8,205 nt of DNA from Dehalococcoidales bacterium (GCA_028717305.1 JAQUOC010000060.1:1-8205), one strand, 5' to 3'. Numbered from the stretch's first letter, positions 1-6,575 are shown. Numbers and translations are program-made. The notes: a model not told the origin generated them from the sequence alone.

Positions 1-1141
1 CCTCGCCTACGGCACGCATCTGAGTACCGAGTCTGTCTGTAGCATCCCGGAATTTTTCAAAGGCCCAGCGGGCGAATTTAGCCACCACATAGTCACCCGA
101 GGGAGTGTATTGATCGAGAGTCCCTTCCCTCCAGTATGGGATCTCATCGAGGGTAAGGCCGGCAGCCAGTTTGGCAGAAATCAAGGCGATGGGAAATCCG
201 GTCGCTTTTGACGCCAGTGCCGAGGAACGCGAGGTCCTGGGGTTAATTTCAATCACGACGACCCGGTCGGTGACGGGATCATGGGCAAACTGGACGTTAG
301 TGCCGCCGATTATCCGGATTGCCTCCACAATCCGGTAGGCATATTCCTGCAGGCGTTTCTGAAGCTTGCTATCGATGGTAAGCATGGGCGCCGTACAGAA
401 GGAGTCACCGGTATGCACCCCCATCGCATCCACATTCTCGATGAAACAGACCGTAATCATCTGATTCTTGGCATCGCGCACAACCTCCAGTTCCAGTTCC
501 TCCCACCCCAGGACCGATTCTTCTATCAAGACCTGGCCGATAAGACTGGCCGCAATGCCCCTGCTGACAACGGCGCCCAGCTCCTCCACATTATAGACCA
601 GGCCACCTCCGGTCCCGCCCATGGTATAGGCAGGACGCACCACTACGGGGTAGCCCAGTGAGGCCGCCACTCTCTCCGCATCCTGAATGTTGTAGACTGC
701 TTCGCTGCGCGGCATCTCTATACCGAGGCGGTCCATCGTTTCCTTGAAGGCGATGCGGTCCTCGCCGCGCCGGATAGCATCAACTTCGATGCCGATTACC
801 TTTACCCCGTACTTATCGAGGACCCCGGCCCGCGACAGCTCGGCACTCAAGTTAAGACCGGTCTGCCCGCCCAGGTTAGGCAGCAGGGCATCAGGGCGTT
901 CTTTTTCGATAATCTGCGTCATTGTCTCCAGATTAAGCGGCTCAATATAGGTCACATCGGCCATCCCGGGGTCGGTCATGATCGTTGCCGGATTTGAGTT
1001 CACCAGTACGATTTCATAGCCCAGCCCACGCAGGGCTTTACACGCCTGCGTTCCAGAGTAATCAAACTCGCAGGCCTGCCCGATCAGAATTGGGCCGGAG
1101 CCGATTATCATCACCTTCCTAATATCGCCACGCTTAGCCAT
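1..1141 (-). CDS. carB: Carbamoyl-phosphate synthase large subunit, N-terminal 380 residues (cut by window edge)
   Basis: This subunit makes carbamoyl phosphate from bicarbonate, ATP and glutamine-derived ammonia, the first step of pyrimidine and arginine synthesis, together with the small subunit CarA in the cytoplasm. The frame is open from the ATG at 1139-1141 to the window edge, giving 380 codons plus one base; the whole protein is normally about 1070 residues. The N-terminus reads MAKRGDIRKVMIIGSGPILI, followed by GQACEFDYSG and NSNPATIMTDP, the hallmark start of CarB. The first ATP-grasp half follows, with the carboxyphosphate-site residues expected from the E. coli enzyme: R129, R169, E215, H243, Q284 and E298, then NPRTSRSSALASKATGFP (about 300-317). 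A Shine-Dalgarno AGGAG (1151-1155) lies 9 nt before the ATG. An ATG at 1146-1148 is out of frame. No carA lies directly upstream. Identity is certain; only the C-terminal part is unseen. Confidence 0.97.
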   Translation of the reverse strand, partial: MAKRGDIRKVMIIGSGPILIGQACEFDYSGTQACKALRGLGYEIVLVNSNPATIMTDPGMADVTYIEPLNLETMTQIIEKERPDALLPNLGGQTGLNLSAELSRAGVLDKYGVKVIGIEVDAIRRGEDRIAFKETMDRLGIEMPRSEAVYNIQDAERVAASLGYPVVVRPAYTMGGTGGGLVYNVEELGAVVSRGIAASLIGQVLIEESVLGWEELELEVVRDAKNQMITVCFIENVDAMGVHTGDSFCTAPMLTIDSKLQKRLQEYAYRIVEAIRIIGGTNVQFAHDPVTDRVVVIEINPRTSRSSALASKATGFPIALISAKLAAGLTLDEIPYWREGTLDQYTPSGDYVVAKFARWAFEKFRDATDRLGTQMRAVGE

Positions 1142-1329
1142 TCCTCATATCTCCTCTTCTTTTCTTTCAACAAGCTACCCGAGCAGTAACACGATAACCT
1201 TTGTGATAGCACACTGAAGCAAAGTAACGCTCTGGAAATTTCTCCTTATGCGCCGACCCCCGCATCATAATTTTTCGGTGATTTAACGGTTACGATCAAC
1301 CCGGAGAGATTTTCTTGACCACAGAGAGA

Positions 1330-1358
1330 CTACTTGCCCTCTGTTCACAGAAAAGTAG
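1330..1358 (-). repeat. Small hairpin in the carB leader
   Basis: Two nested dyads are visible: outer arms CTACTT (1330-1335) and AAGTAG (1353-1358), and inner arms CTGT (1341-1344) and ACAG (1347-1350) with a 2-nt loop. No run of U follows, so it is not a standard terminator. It could be a structural element of the leader or chance. Confidence 0.3.
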
Positions 1359-1466
1359 CCAACTCACTAAGAAAGGACTACGGTCTGTGAATCCAAAACA
1401 CACAAGGTTATCTGCTGGCGTCACTCCCGGTCCTCGCTGGTGTTATCTTCTCAAATAACCATTTGC

Positions 1467-1495
1467 AGGATAACCGACCGGAAGGCAAAAGTCAA
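1467..1495 (-). promoter_or_regulatory. Possible sigma-70-type promoter for carB
   Basis: On the minus strand, -35 TTGACT (1490-1495) and -10 TATCCT (1467-1472) are separated by exactly 17 nt; 5/6 and 4/6 match consensus. Transcription would start near 1460, leaving a leader of about 320 nt before carB. The -10 is mediocre and a closer promoter may exist. Confidence 0.35.
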
Positions 1496-1592
1496 GGTGA
1501 GCAAGCCTGATTTCCCCCGTTTTCTGAGGCGATAATAATGAGGAAAGGCGGAATAATAACCTATTGATTACCAACTGCTAAAGAAACAACAG

Positions 1593-1886
1593 CTACTTCA
1601 GTTCAGCAATAATCTTCCGGTACTCCTCCTCGGTGAAGGCGCGTATGGTCTCGGTACGCATGCTACCCAGCGAGTCCAGAGTAAGCGCAGCCTTAGCGAC
1701 AGTTTCGTAGCTCGGCGACTCTACGATGAAAACCATATCATAATGTCCCATCAGCATATAGAAATCCTTCACCTTTGACCCCAGGTCCCGAAAGACCTCC
1801 TTGGCTGTGTCGATGTAGGTAGGGCTATCCGTCATATCCTGTACGCCTCGTCCGGTAAGATGAAACAGCATCATATAGGTAGCCAT
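1593..1886 (-). CDS. GYD domain protein
   Basis: A 97-residue protein spanning the usual length of GYD-domain (PF08734) proteins, small alpha/beta-barrel-type proteins of unknown biochemical role, often annotated only by the domain. Family landmarks are the start MATYMMLFHLTGRGVQDM (1-18), the helix with a run like TAKEVFRDLGSKVKDFY (27-43), the signature GHYD (47-50, family GxYD), the strand MVFIVESP (51-58) and the C-terminal SLGSMRTETIRAFTEEEY (72-89). No signal peptide or membrane segment, so cytoplasmic. The ATG at 1884-1886 has AGGAG (1895-1899) 8 nt upstream, and a good promoter lies at 1948-1976, so the gene is probably transcribed on its own. Neighbours give no clear functional link. 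The family call is firm; the function is unknown. Confidence 0.92.
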   Translation of the reverse strand: MATYMMLFHLTGRGVQDMTDSPTYIDTAKEVFRDLGSKVKDFYMLMGHYDMVFIVESPSYETVAKAALTLDSLGSMRTETIRAFTEEEYRKIIAELK

Positions 1887-1947
1887 TGCTTTATCTCCTT
1901 TCCCACCGACTTCCCGAATACTTTTCAGTCAAGCAGGCACGAGTTAT

Positions 1948-1976
1948 ATTGTAGGCGAGTACTTTCTATTAGTCAA
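1948..1976 (-). promoter_or_regulatory. Strong sigma-70-type promoter for the GYD gene
   Basis: On the minus strand, -35 TTGACT (1971-1976) and -10 TACAAT (1948-1953) lie 17 nt apart, each 5/6 to consensus. The expected start near 1941 would give a leader of about 55 nt before the ATG at 1886. Confidence 0.75.
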
Positions 1977-2004
1977 CACCCCCATCCATAGAATTTATCT
2001 AATT

Positions 2005-2021
2005 AAAGGCCGGAGGCCTCT
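2005..2021 (-). terminator. Weak candidate terminator of the CoA-disulfide reductase transcript
   Basis: On the minus strand, AGGCC and GGCCT pair around a 3-nt loop, and the stem extends by one G-U and one A-U pair to 7 bp. The 3' arm ends in UUU followed by AAUU, not a long U run. It lies about 100 nt beyond the stop of the reductase gene and before the GYD promoter, a sensible place for a terminator, but the U tract is poor. Confidence 0.3.
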
Positions 2022-2120
2022 TCTCGCCCGCCACAACGCTTCCTGAAGGCATGTTCACCACTTTGCTAGAGTTAGTAGTTATCCCCTCCGGCAACCAGGC
2101 CATAATGGTCACGCCCAGGA

Positions 2121-3806
2121 TTATCGTGCCATATTGTTGAAAGTATCCATCCCTCCGGGCAAGTTTCGGGCGTTGAATCCATTAAGTCTCAATACACGTG
2201 TCGCGTAGTAAGACCTCTGTCCCGCGGCACAGTATGTCCAGATTTCTCGCCCGGGCTGGAGCTCGTGCAGTCGGGAACGGAGCTCGTTGAGGGGGATACT
2301 CAGGGCTCCCTTCACATGACCGGATTGATACTCAGCCGGGTCGCGCACGTCCAGGATCAAAACATCCGCATTCTCAATGTCCTCCCAGTGAGCCAGCGGA
2401 GCATCACCCCGAAGAGTATTGGCAGCAACCATGCCGGCGATATTAACCGGATCCTTGGCCGCCCCGTACTGCGGGGCGTAGCATAGCTCTGCCTCCTCAA
2501 GATCATACACCGTTGCATTACTCTGTATTGCAGTGGCAATAACATCAATCCGCCTCTCCACTCCCTGCTGACCGACCGCCTGAGCGCCGAGTACTCTGCC
2601 CTCGTCTTTGGAGAAAATCAGTTTCATATAAATGGTGCTCTGCCCCGGATAATAGTCAACATGATGACCTGGGGACAGATAGACCTTTTCATAGTCAATA
2701 TCACACCCACCTTTTTTAAAACGGGCCAGCTCGTTCTCGGTCAGCCCGGTAGAGGCGATCGTCATCCCCAGCACTCCGCATACCGCTGTGGCCTGTACAC
2801 CCCGGAAGGTAAAATCACGCCCCAGGATATTACCGGCCGCAATCCTTCCCTGGCGGTTGGCCGGCCCGGCTAAAGGAATCAACTTCCACTCTCCGGAGAC
2901 AAAGTCACGCACCTCAACAGCATCACCGACTGCCCAAACATGACGATCGCTGGTCTGCATGCGATCATCGACTCGAATGCCGCCTTTTTCCCCGATTTCA
3001 AGGCCCGCCCTTTTAGCCAGATCAACCTCCGGACGCACCCCAATCGCCAGTATAACCAGATCGGCAATAAAGTCCTCACCCGATTTGGTTTTTACGGTCA
3101 GATCACCGGCATCATTCTGCTCGAACCCGGTAACGGCGTCTTCCAGATGCAGGGAAACTCCGTTGGTAATCAAATGGTCATGGATCGGCGCCGCCATCTC
3201 ATAATCTAAAGCCGGCATGACATGGTCCTGCATTTCGATTATGGTCACCGAGATTCCCCGCCTGAGCAGATTTTCCGCCATCTCCAATCCCACGAAACCA
3301 CCGCCAACGATGACGGCTCTCTTAGCATTGCGCCGGGTAATCCAATCACGGATATTACGACTGTCCGGTATTGTCCTCAGGGAATGTATCCCAGGTAGAT
3401 TAATACCGGGCAGCGGCGGTCGAACCGGCGTGGCCCCGGGAGCCAGTACCAGCGCGTCATATTTCTCACGATATTTAGCCGAAGTCCTCAAATCCTCTAC
3501 TTCGATTTCCCGTTTATTGCGATCAATAGCGATGACATTACTTTGCGTGCGTATCTGAATATTAAATCTCTCTCTAAATAGCTCGGGGGTGGCTACTATC
3601 AGCTTTTCTTCATCGGTGATGACGTCACCTACGTAATAGGGCAGGCCGCAATTAGCGAACGATACATACGGACCGCGTTCGAAGATAATAATCTCGGCCC
3701 TTTCTGACAGCCTTCTCGCCCGGGCTGCGCAAGAGGCTCCCCCCGCCACACCACCAACGATCAAAATTCTTGTTTTATCTCTATCAGAGGCTTTATCTCC
3801 CTTCAA
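2121..3806 (-). CDS. CoA-disulfide reductase fused to a rhodanese domain (FAD/NAD(P)H-dependent)
   Basis: A 561-residue flavoprotein of the pyridine nucleotide-disulfide oxidoreductase family. Members reduce CoA disulfide, CoA persulfide or polysulfide with NAD(P)H; the fused rhodanese domain handles sulfane sulfur. Visible in order: FAD-binding GGVAGGASCAARARR (18-32); redox centre SFANCGLPYYVGD with Cys53 (49-61); NAD(P)H-binding VIVGGGFVGLEMAE (165-178); second FAD motif HVWAVGDAVE (289-298); dimerisation domain with the family motif CYAPQYGAAKDPVN (442-455); C-terminal rhodanese domain (about 471-561) with LDVRDPAEYQSGHVKGA and the active loop CAAGQRS (Cys526). Length matches two-domain CoADR-Rhd proteins (~550). 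The start is TTG at 3804-3806, chosen because AAGGAGG sits 6 nt upstream. Soluble, probably cytoplasmic. Exact substrate cannot be told; persulfide/polysulfide or CoA disulfide reduction are both possible, and NADH oxidase is an older label for such sequences. A degraded copy of its 5' part lies at 6027-6085. Confidence 0.93.
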   Translation of the reverse strand: MKGDKASDRDKTRILIVGGVAGGASCAARARRLSERAEIIIFERGPYVSFANCGLPYYVGDVITDEEKLIVATPELFRERFNIQIRTQSNVIAIDRNKREIEVEDLRTSAKYREKYDALVLAPGATPVRPPLPGINLPGIHSLRTIPDSRNIRDWITRRNAKRAVIVGGGFVGLEMAENLLRRGISVTIIEMQDHVMPALDYEMAAPIHDHLITNGVSLHLEDAVTGFEQNDAGDLTVKTKSGEDFIADLVILAIGVRPEVDLAKRAGLEIGEKGGIRVDDRMQTSDRHVWAVGDAVEVRDFVSGEWKLIPLAGPANRQGRIAAGNILGRDFTFRGVQATAVCGVLGMTIASTGLTENELARFKKGGCDIDYEKVYLSPGHHVDYYPGQSTIYMKLIFSKDEGRVLGAQAVGQQGVERRIDVIATAIQSNATVYDLEEAELCYAPQYGAAKDPVNIAGMVAANTLRGDAPLAHWEDIENADVLILDVRDPAEYQSGHVKGALSIPLNELRSRLHELQPGREIWTYCAAGQRSYYATRVLRLNGFNARNLPGGMDTFNNMAR

Positions 3807-3812
3807 CTTTAT

Positions 3813-3819
3813 CCTCCTT
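3813..3819 (-). promoter_or_regulatory. Strong Shine-Dalgarno deciding a TTG start
   Basis: AAGGAGG on the minus strand, 6 nt before TTG (3804-3806). It fixes the rare TTG as start of the CoA-disulfide reductase; no ATG or GTG lies well placed behind it. Confidence 0.8.
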
Positions 3820-3899
3820 GTATAATCCGCCCTAGACTAAACCGGCTGCAGTTTATTCTAAATATTCTACATTACACCTGCTGGAATCACCAGGCATCT

Positions 3900-3943
3900 G
3901 ATACCTGACCCGATACCCGAAAGTAAGCCGGTATATCGGTATA
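3900..3943. repeat. Cluster of four GGTAT-type repeats upstream of the CoA-disulfide reductase
   Basis: Two direct GATACC copies (3900-3905 and 3912-3917) are followed by two direct GGTATA copies (3930-3935 and 3938-3943), which are near-inverse to the first pair. CCGATA (3910-3915) and TATCGG (3934-3939) can also form a hairpin, with two further G-C pairs inside. The cluster sits about 95-140 bp before the reductase start, a position fit for a regulator-binding site. No factor can be named. Confidence 0.35.
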
Positions 3944-3991
3944 ACCTAAGACCGGGGATTAAAGGATATCGCTGTTGTTTCACCTACCCAG

Positions 3992-4171
3992 TTAGGATCC
4001 TTTAGAATGGATGGGCCCAAACCAACGATAATGCCCCGAAATCTCTCCTGCACGATTGATTACGATAAGCGAGTTATAGATTGTGCGGCCTCCCAGATGG
4101 CCTGATAACTCATTATAAACGATGCCACAGTTAACACTTGATTGATTTGCCGCCTGAGCTGAGCGCTCAGC
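3992..4171 (-). pseudogene. Nitrilase / carbon-nitrogen hydrolase family fragment
   Basis: A 59-codon piece between in-frame stops (TAG at 4172-4174, TAA at 3992-3994) that no ATG opens. Its translation contains SAQAANQSSVNCGIVYNE, then GGRTIYNSLIVINRAGEISG, then HYRWFGPIHSKGS. This follows the middle of nitrilases: the helix and strand before the GINE-type turn, the signature 'GGTLYNTLLVIDPDGEILG', then 'KHRKLxPT'. In a working enzyme the second residue of that RK pair is the catalytic lysine; here it is Trp, and the Glu- and Cys-bearing parts are missing. Upstream in the same frame (about 4175-4250) a run resembling more of the protein is broken by TGA and TAG. Downstream, a shifted frame (starting NWVGETTAISF) might be continued debris. 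I infer a decayed gene; the family assignment rests on recognition of this short stretch. Confidence 0.65.
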
Positions 4172-4198
4172 CTACTCATACCATGGGGTTAATCAATC
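4140..4198. repeat. 14-bp perfect palindrome framed by an 8-bp inverted repeat
   Basis: GCTGAGCGCTCAGC (4158-4171) is a perfect palindrome. It is framed by GATTGATT (4140-4147) and its exact inverse AATCAATC (4191-4198). Both overlap the nitrilase relic. It could be an operator, a cruciform or the end of a lost element; no terminator U-tract adjoins it. Confidence 0.4.
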
Positions 4199-4332
4199 TC
4201 CGGTGACCTCACCCCAAAACATCTCCATGAGGAACCAGAGCGTTCTGAAAATAATACTATTTGGCTACATAACGGCAAATCGAAGATAAATCCTGCCCCC
4301 GGTAATCTAGTCGAAATCCCACAAACAGCGCC

Positions 4333-5130
4333 TCAAATAGTTGTAAATGAACCAGGAGACTCTGGTATAGTACTCCCTCCATCAATGAGAACAGGTGTCC
4401 CAGTTATATATTTTGCCGCATCAGAGGCTAAGAATGCTACTAGTTCCCCAATCTCGTATATATTTCCCAGTCTCCCCATAGGTATCCCCTTTGCCAAGTC
4501 TCTAAGAACACTCTCTGGATCCTCAGGATTTGTTAACGACGCATTATTTTTCACCATTTCGGTTGCAATCATGCCAGGACATATTGCATTCACAGTTATG
4601 CCTTCTTTTGCAACTTCGAGAGCAAGTGATCTGGTAAAACCCCAAACCGCTGCCTTTGTGGCAGCATATGCACACTCCCCGACATCAGCAACCAGTGGCC
4701 CGGTAACAGAAGAAAAGTTGATTATCCTCCCATATTTTTGTTTTAGCATACTTGGCAACACAGCCTTGGTAACTATGAATACACCCTTCACATTGATGTC
4801 GAGAGTTTTGTCTAGAATTTCTTCGGACATATCAACAAACGGAACAAGTTGACAAACTCCGGCATTATTAACTAGGATATCTATCTTGCCAAACTGAGCC
4901 AGCACTTTCTGGACTACACTGTTAACCTCAGACGCGTTGGTAATATCCATCTTAAAAGAAACAGCCTTATCCCCTTCATCGGTAATGTTTTTTGCGGTTT
5001 CATGAACTAAATCCAGAACGTCGGTGAGCACAACATCTGCACCTTCCTTGGCCATTACCCTTGCTGTTCCTTCTCCATTACCCCTGGCGGCACCAGTCAC
5101 TATTGCTACTTTGTTCTCTAACCTTCTCAT
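4333..5130 (-). CDS. Short-chain dehydrogenase/reductase (classical SDR, probably NAD(H)-dependent)
   Basis: A 265-residue Rossmann-fold oxidoreductase of the classical SDR family, which interconverts alcohols and ketones, including 3-oxoacyl substrates. Seen in order: cofactor loop TGAARGNG (12-19); Asp37 at the end of the second strand, which usually selects NAD over NADP; Asp62 in MDIT; NNAG (88-91); Asn113; catalytic Ser141, Tyr155 and Lys159 (YAATK); PG (185-186); and the C-terminal ITGTPVLIDGG. All catalytic residues are present and the length is typical (~250), so it should be active. The start ATG at 5128-5130 has only a weak GAGG about 10 nt upstream. It follows the C_GCAxxG_C_C gene by 26 nt on the same strand, so the two are probably co-transcribed. 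Base use is AT-richer than in carB, which may point to a separate origin. The substrate cannot be deduced; FabG-like annotation would be an over-call. Confidence 0.93.
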   Translation of the reverse strand: MRRLENKVAIVTGAARGNGEGTARVMAKEGADVVLTDVLDLVHETAKNITDEGDKAVSFKMDITNASEVNSVVQKVLAQFGKIDILVNNAGVCQLVPFVDMSEEILDKTLDINVKGVFIVTKAVLPSMLKQKYGRIINFSSVTGPLVADVGECAYAATKAAVWGFTRSLALEVAKEGITVNAICPGMIATEMVKNNASLTNPEDPESVLRDLAKGIPMGRLGNIYEIGELVAFLASDAAKYITGTPVLIDGGSTIPESPGSFTTI

Positions 5131-5156
5131 TTTCTAAATACCTCACTCACAACTGT

Positions 5157-5729
5157 TTACTCATTTATATTAATAGCGCCATTATCCAGCAGAATTTCCA
5201 TCGTCCATCGAGCAGCAGTACCGACGATGTGGGAGCATTTGTCAGGACCTGAGTGACCTCCTGCTCCTTCAAATTTCTTTGCTTCATCTGGGTCTGAGAA
5301 GTAGTAGTGGCGTCCAAACCGCTGTACTTGAATATGGGGGCAGAGGATAGTGCCATATTCATCCACATACTTATCGTAAAGTAGTTTAGCCACCCCTGCG
5401 GCATCCGCTAACGTTTGAATGTTGGTATCGATACGTTCTTGGCAGGACAAACTTTCTACTGGGCGACCAAAGTAATAATCAAGCACCATTGTCCCTCCTA
5501 TGAGTCCGCCACATGTTCCTACCACCTGATCAGCCTGGCCACCTTCAGATGAGGTCGCTACCCTAACCACTACGCTATCAAAACCAAGGATCTCGTGAAG
5601 AGCAGCCACCGTACATTGAGAGCAACTTTCAGAATTTTTTTCATAATTAAAGCCCAATTCATATGCTTTATCTAGCAGTTCCTGCACGGATAGGCCACGG
5701 TATTTTTCTTTAATTTTCGCCTTAATCAT
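5157..5729 (-). CDS. C_GCAxxG_C_C family protein (putative redox/metal protein)
   Basis: A 190-residue protein matching the cysteine-rich C_GCAxxG_C_C family (PF09719), whose members occur mostly in anaerobes and whose biochemical role is unproven; metal or redox-cofactor binding is usually supposed. The diagnostic cysteines are visible: CSQC (Cys36, Cys39), GTCGGLIGG (Cys73), SCQERI (Cys96), ILCPHIQ (Cys130) and DKCSHIVG (Cys165). The central motif is CGGLIGG rather than the eponymous GCAxxG, a common kind of variation. No signal peptide or membrane helix. The ATG at 5727-5729 has AAGGAG (5737-5742) 7 nt upstream. It is followed after 26 nt by the SDR gene, probably in one operon, and preceded after 49 nt by the stop of a broken TRAP permease, which suggests it once belonged to a transport-linked cluster. 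Family call good, function unknown. Confidence 0.85.
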   Translation of the reverse strand: MIKAKIKEKYRGLSVQELLDKAYELGFNYEKNSESCSQCTVAALHEILGFDSVVVRVATSSEGGQADQVVGTCGGLIGGTMVLDYYFGRPVESLSCQERIDTNIQTLADAAGVAKLLYDKYVDEYGTILCPHIQVQRFGRHYYFSDPDEAKKFEGAGGHSGPDKCSHIVGTAARWTMEILLDNGAININE

Positions 5730-5778
5730 TGCAATACTCCTTCGAAATTATTGATACTTATCGCTACCCAAGATTATC

Positions 5779-5985
5779 CTACCCTAAAAATTTCGTGGGT
5801 AACCACATGGCTATTTGAGGAAATGCCATCACCAAAGCTAAACAAGCGGCCTGAATACCAACAAAGGGAATAACCGATCGATAGATATCTGCCATTGTTA
5901 TTCCTGAATCCTTAGGCACAACTCCCCTCATAATAAACAAGGTGTAACCGAAACCTCCAAGGAGATAGCAAGCAGCAGTTGTGCG
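5779..5985 (-). pseudogene. C-terminal remnant of a TRAP transporter large permease (DctM type)
   Basis: An open run of 68 codons ends at TAG (5779-5781) and is preceded by an in-frame TAG (5986-5988), with no start codon or ribosome site at its head. The translation ends GFGYTLFIMRGVVPKDS, then MADIYRSVIPFVGIQAACLA, then LVMAFPQIAMWLPTKFLG. This is the conserved tail of TRAP large permeases (PF06808): FG..LF.MRGV.P, DIYR.VIPFV..Q and the last helix ending in FPQIA.WLP. Intact proteins have about 425 residues and some 12 membrane helices, so about 85% is gone. The first ten or so codons (before GFGY) do not match the expected TPPFG and may be frameshifted. The small permease and the solute-binding protein are absent. 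It sits 49 nt before the C_GCAxxG_C_C gene on the same strand. Confidence 0.8.
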
Positions 5986-6026
5986 CTATAAATCTGGTCG
6001 GATGAATTGAACAAGTCCAGACTAAA

Positions 6027-6085
6027 TCTGACAGCCTTCTCGCCCGGGTTTCACATGAGGCTCCCCCCTCACCAACGATCAAGAT
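6027..6085 (-). pseudogene. Degraded copy of the 5' part of a CoA-disulfide reductase gene
   Basis: This stretch matches positions 3703-3767 inside the intact reductase gene, in the same orientation. By hand alignment, about 53 of 59 bases agree, including an uninterrupted 22-base block at one end, with one 6-base gap. Its minus-strand translation reads ILIVGEGGASCETRARRLSD against ILIVGG+VAGGASCAARARR+LSE in the intact gene: the gap removes two codons of the FAD-binding loop but keeps frame. Similarity stops abruptly on the low-coordinate side at 6027, before any redox-centre Cys region. It could be a short duplication of the neighbour or the head of a lost paralogue. It begins only 7 nt beyond the stop of the SnoaL-like gene. 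Confidence 0.75.
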
Positions 6086-6092
6086 TAAGGTT

Positions 6093-6533
6093 CTAATGCA
6101 GGCCCTTCTCCATATTGTTCAGGACACCACTTACGGCCATTTTCGCCATGGCACCCTTAGATACCTGCTTGGCTATCGCGAGTCTGTCGTAGACGCTCCT
6201 AATGCCCTTGAGTTTCTCGCCGGCAAATTCATAGACACATAGCGCCAGTGTCGACCATTTGGAGCCATCGACAGTTCCCGATAGAACGTGATCGTAAACC
6301 CCTATCTCCCCCTCCACCACAATCTTGACACCCGACTCGGTCATCTGAAGGTCCGGTATCATCTGCTTGTTCCAGGTTATGTAGCGCCTCAGCTGTTCCT
6401 TGCCCTTGAATGTCCCTTCGGGCGCCTGCCACTCAGCATCCTCGGTAAAGAAAGACAAAATCCTCTCCACATCCCTGGACTCCAGGGCCTCCTTAAACTC
6501 TCTCATCCTTTTTTTGATCTGATCTGCGGACAT
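6093..6533 (-). CDS. SnoaL-like / NTF2-fold protein
   Basis: A 146-residue protein of the NTF2-like superfamily (SnoaL-like, PF12680), a cone-shaped fold used by ketosteroid isomerases, polyketide cyclases and many proteins of unknown role. The pattern is recognisable: an N-terminal helix, then ALESRDVERILSFFTEDAEW (16-35), APEGTFKGKEQLRRYITW (37-54), strand pairs around VKIVVEGEIGVYDHVLSGTV (69-88), and the closing strand LKGIRSVYDRLAI (108-120). The last ~25 residues (AKQVSKGAMAKMAVSGVLNN and on) are an Ala/Met/Gly-rich extension beyond the fold, likely a helix. No signal peptide. The ATG at 6531-6533 has AAGGAGG (6540-6546) 6 nt upstream and a near-perfect promoter behind it. Substrate and activity cannot be inferred. 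Confidence 0.85.
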   Translation of the reverse strand: MSADQIKKRMREFKEALESRDVERILSFFTEDAEWQAPEGTFKGKEQLRRYITWNKQMIPDLQMTESGVKIVVEGEIGVYDHVLSGTVDGSKWSTLALCVYEFAGEKLKGIRSVYDRLAIAKQVSKGAMAKMAVSGVLNNMEKGLH

Positions 6534-6575
6534 TTTACACCTCCTTTTTGCATAACCCTTTCAAATAGCGAAGTG

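Larger units (their letters stand above)
1142..1592 (-). other. Non-coding stretch: long leader of carB and downstream region of the GYD gene
   Basis: I find no gene or recognisable gene remnant in these ~450 bases on either strand. On the minus strand it contains a plausible promoter (1467-1495), a small hairpin (1330-1358) and the carB Shine-Dalgarno (1151-1155). If that promoter is used, carB would carry a leader of roughly 320 nt, long enough for leader-based control, but I could not identify a known riboswitch or a PyrR binding loop. Confidence 0.5.

Noticed and set aside
281..950. Plus-strand reading frames of 126 and 68 residues
   Set aside because: They lie opposite carB, whose minus-strand frame is continuous and matches a highly conserved enzyme.
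1290..1312. Plus-strand bases resembling a PyrR-binding loop (CCCGGAGAGA-like) before carB
   Set aside because: The resemblance is on the strand opposite to the carB transcript, and the minus-strand leader does not contain the loop.
5950..5990. ATAGC ... GCTAT inverted repeat at the head of the DctM relic
   Set aside because: Only 5-bp arms with no further pairing; not enough for an element end or a terminator.
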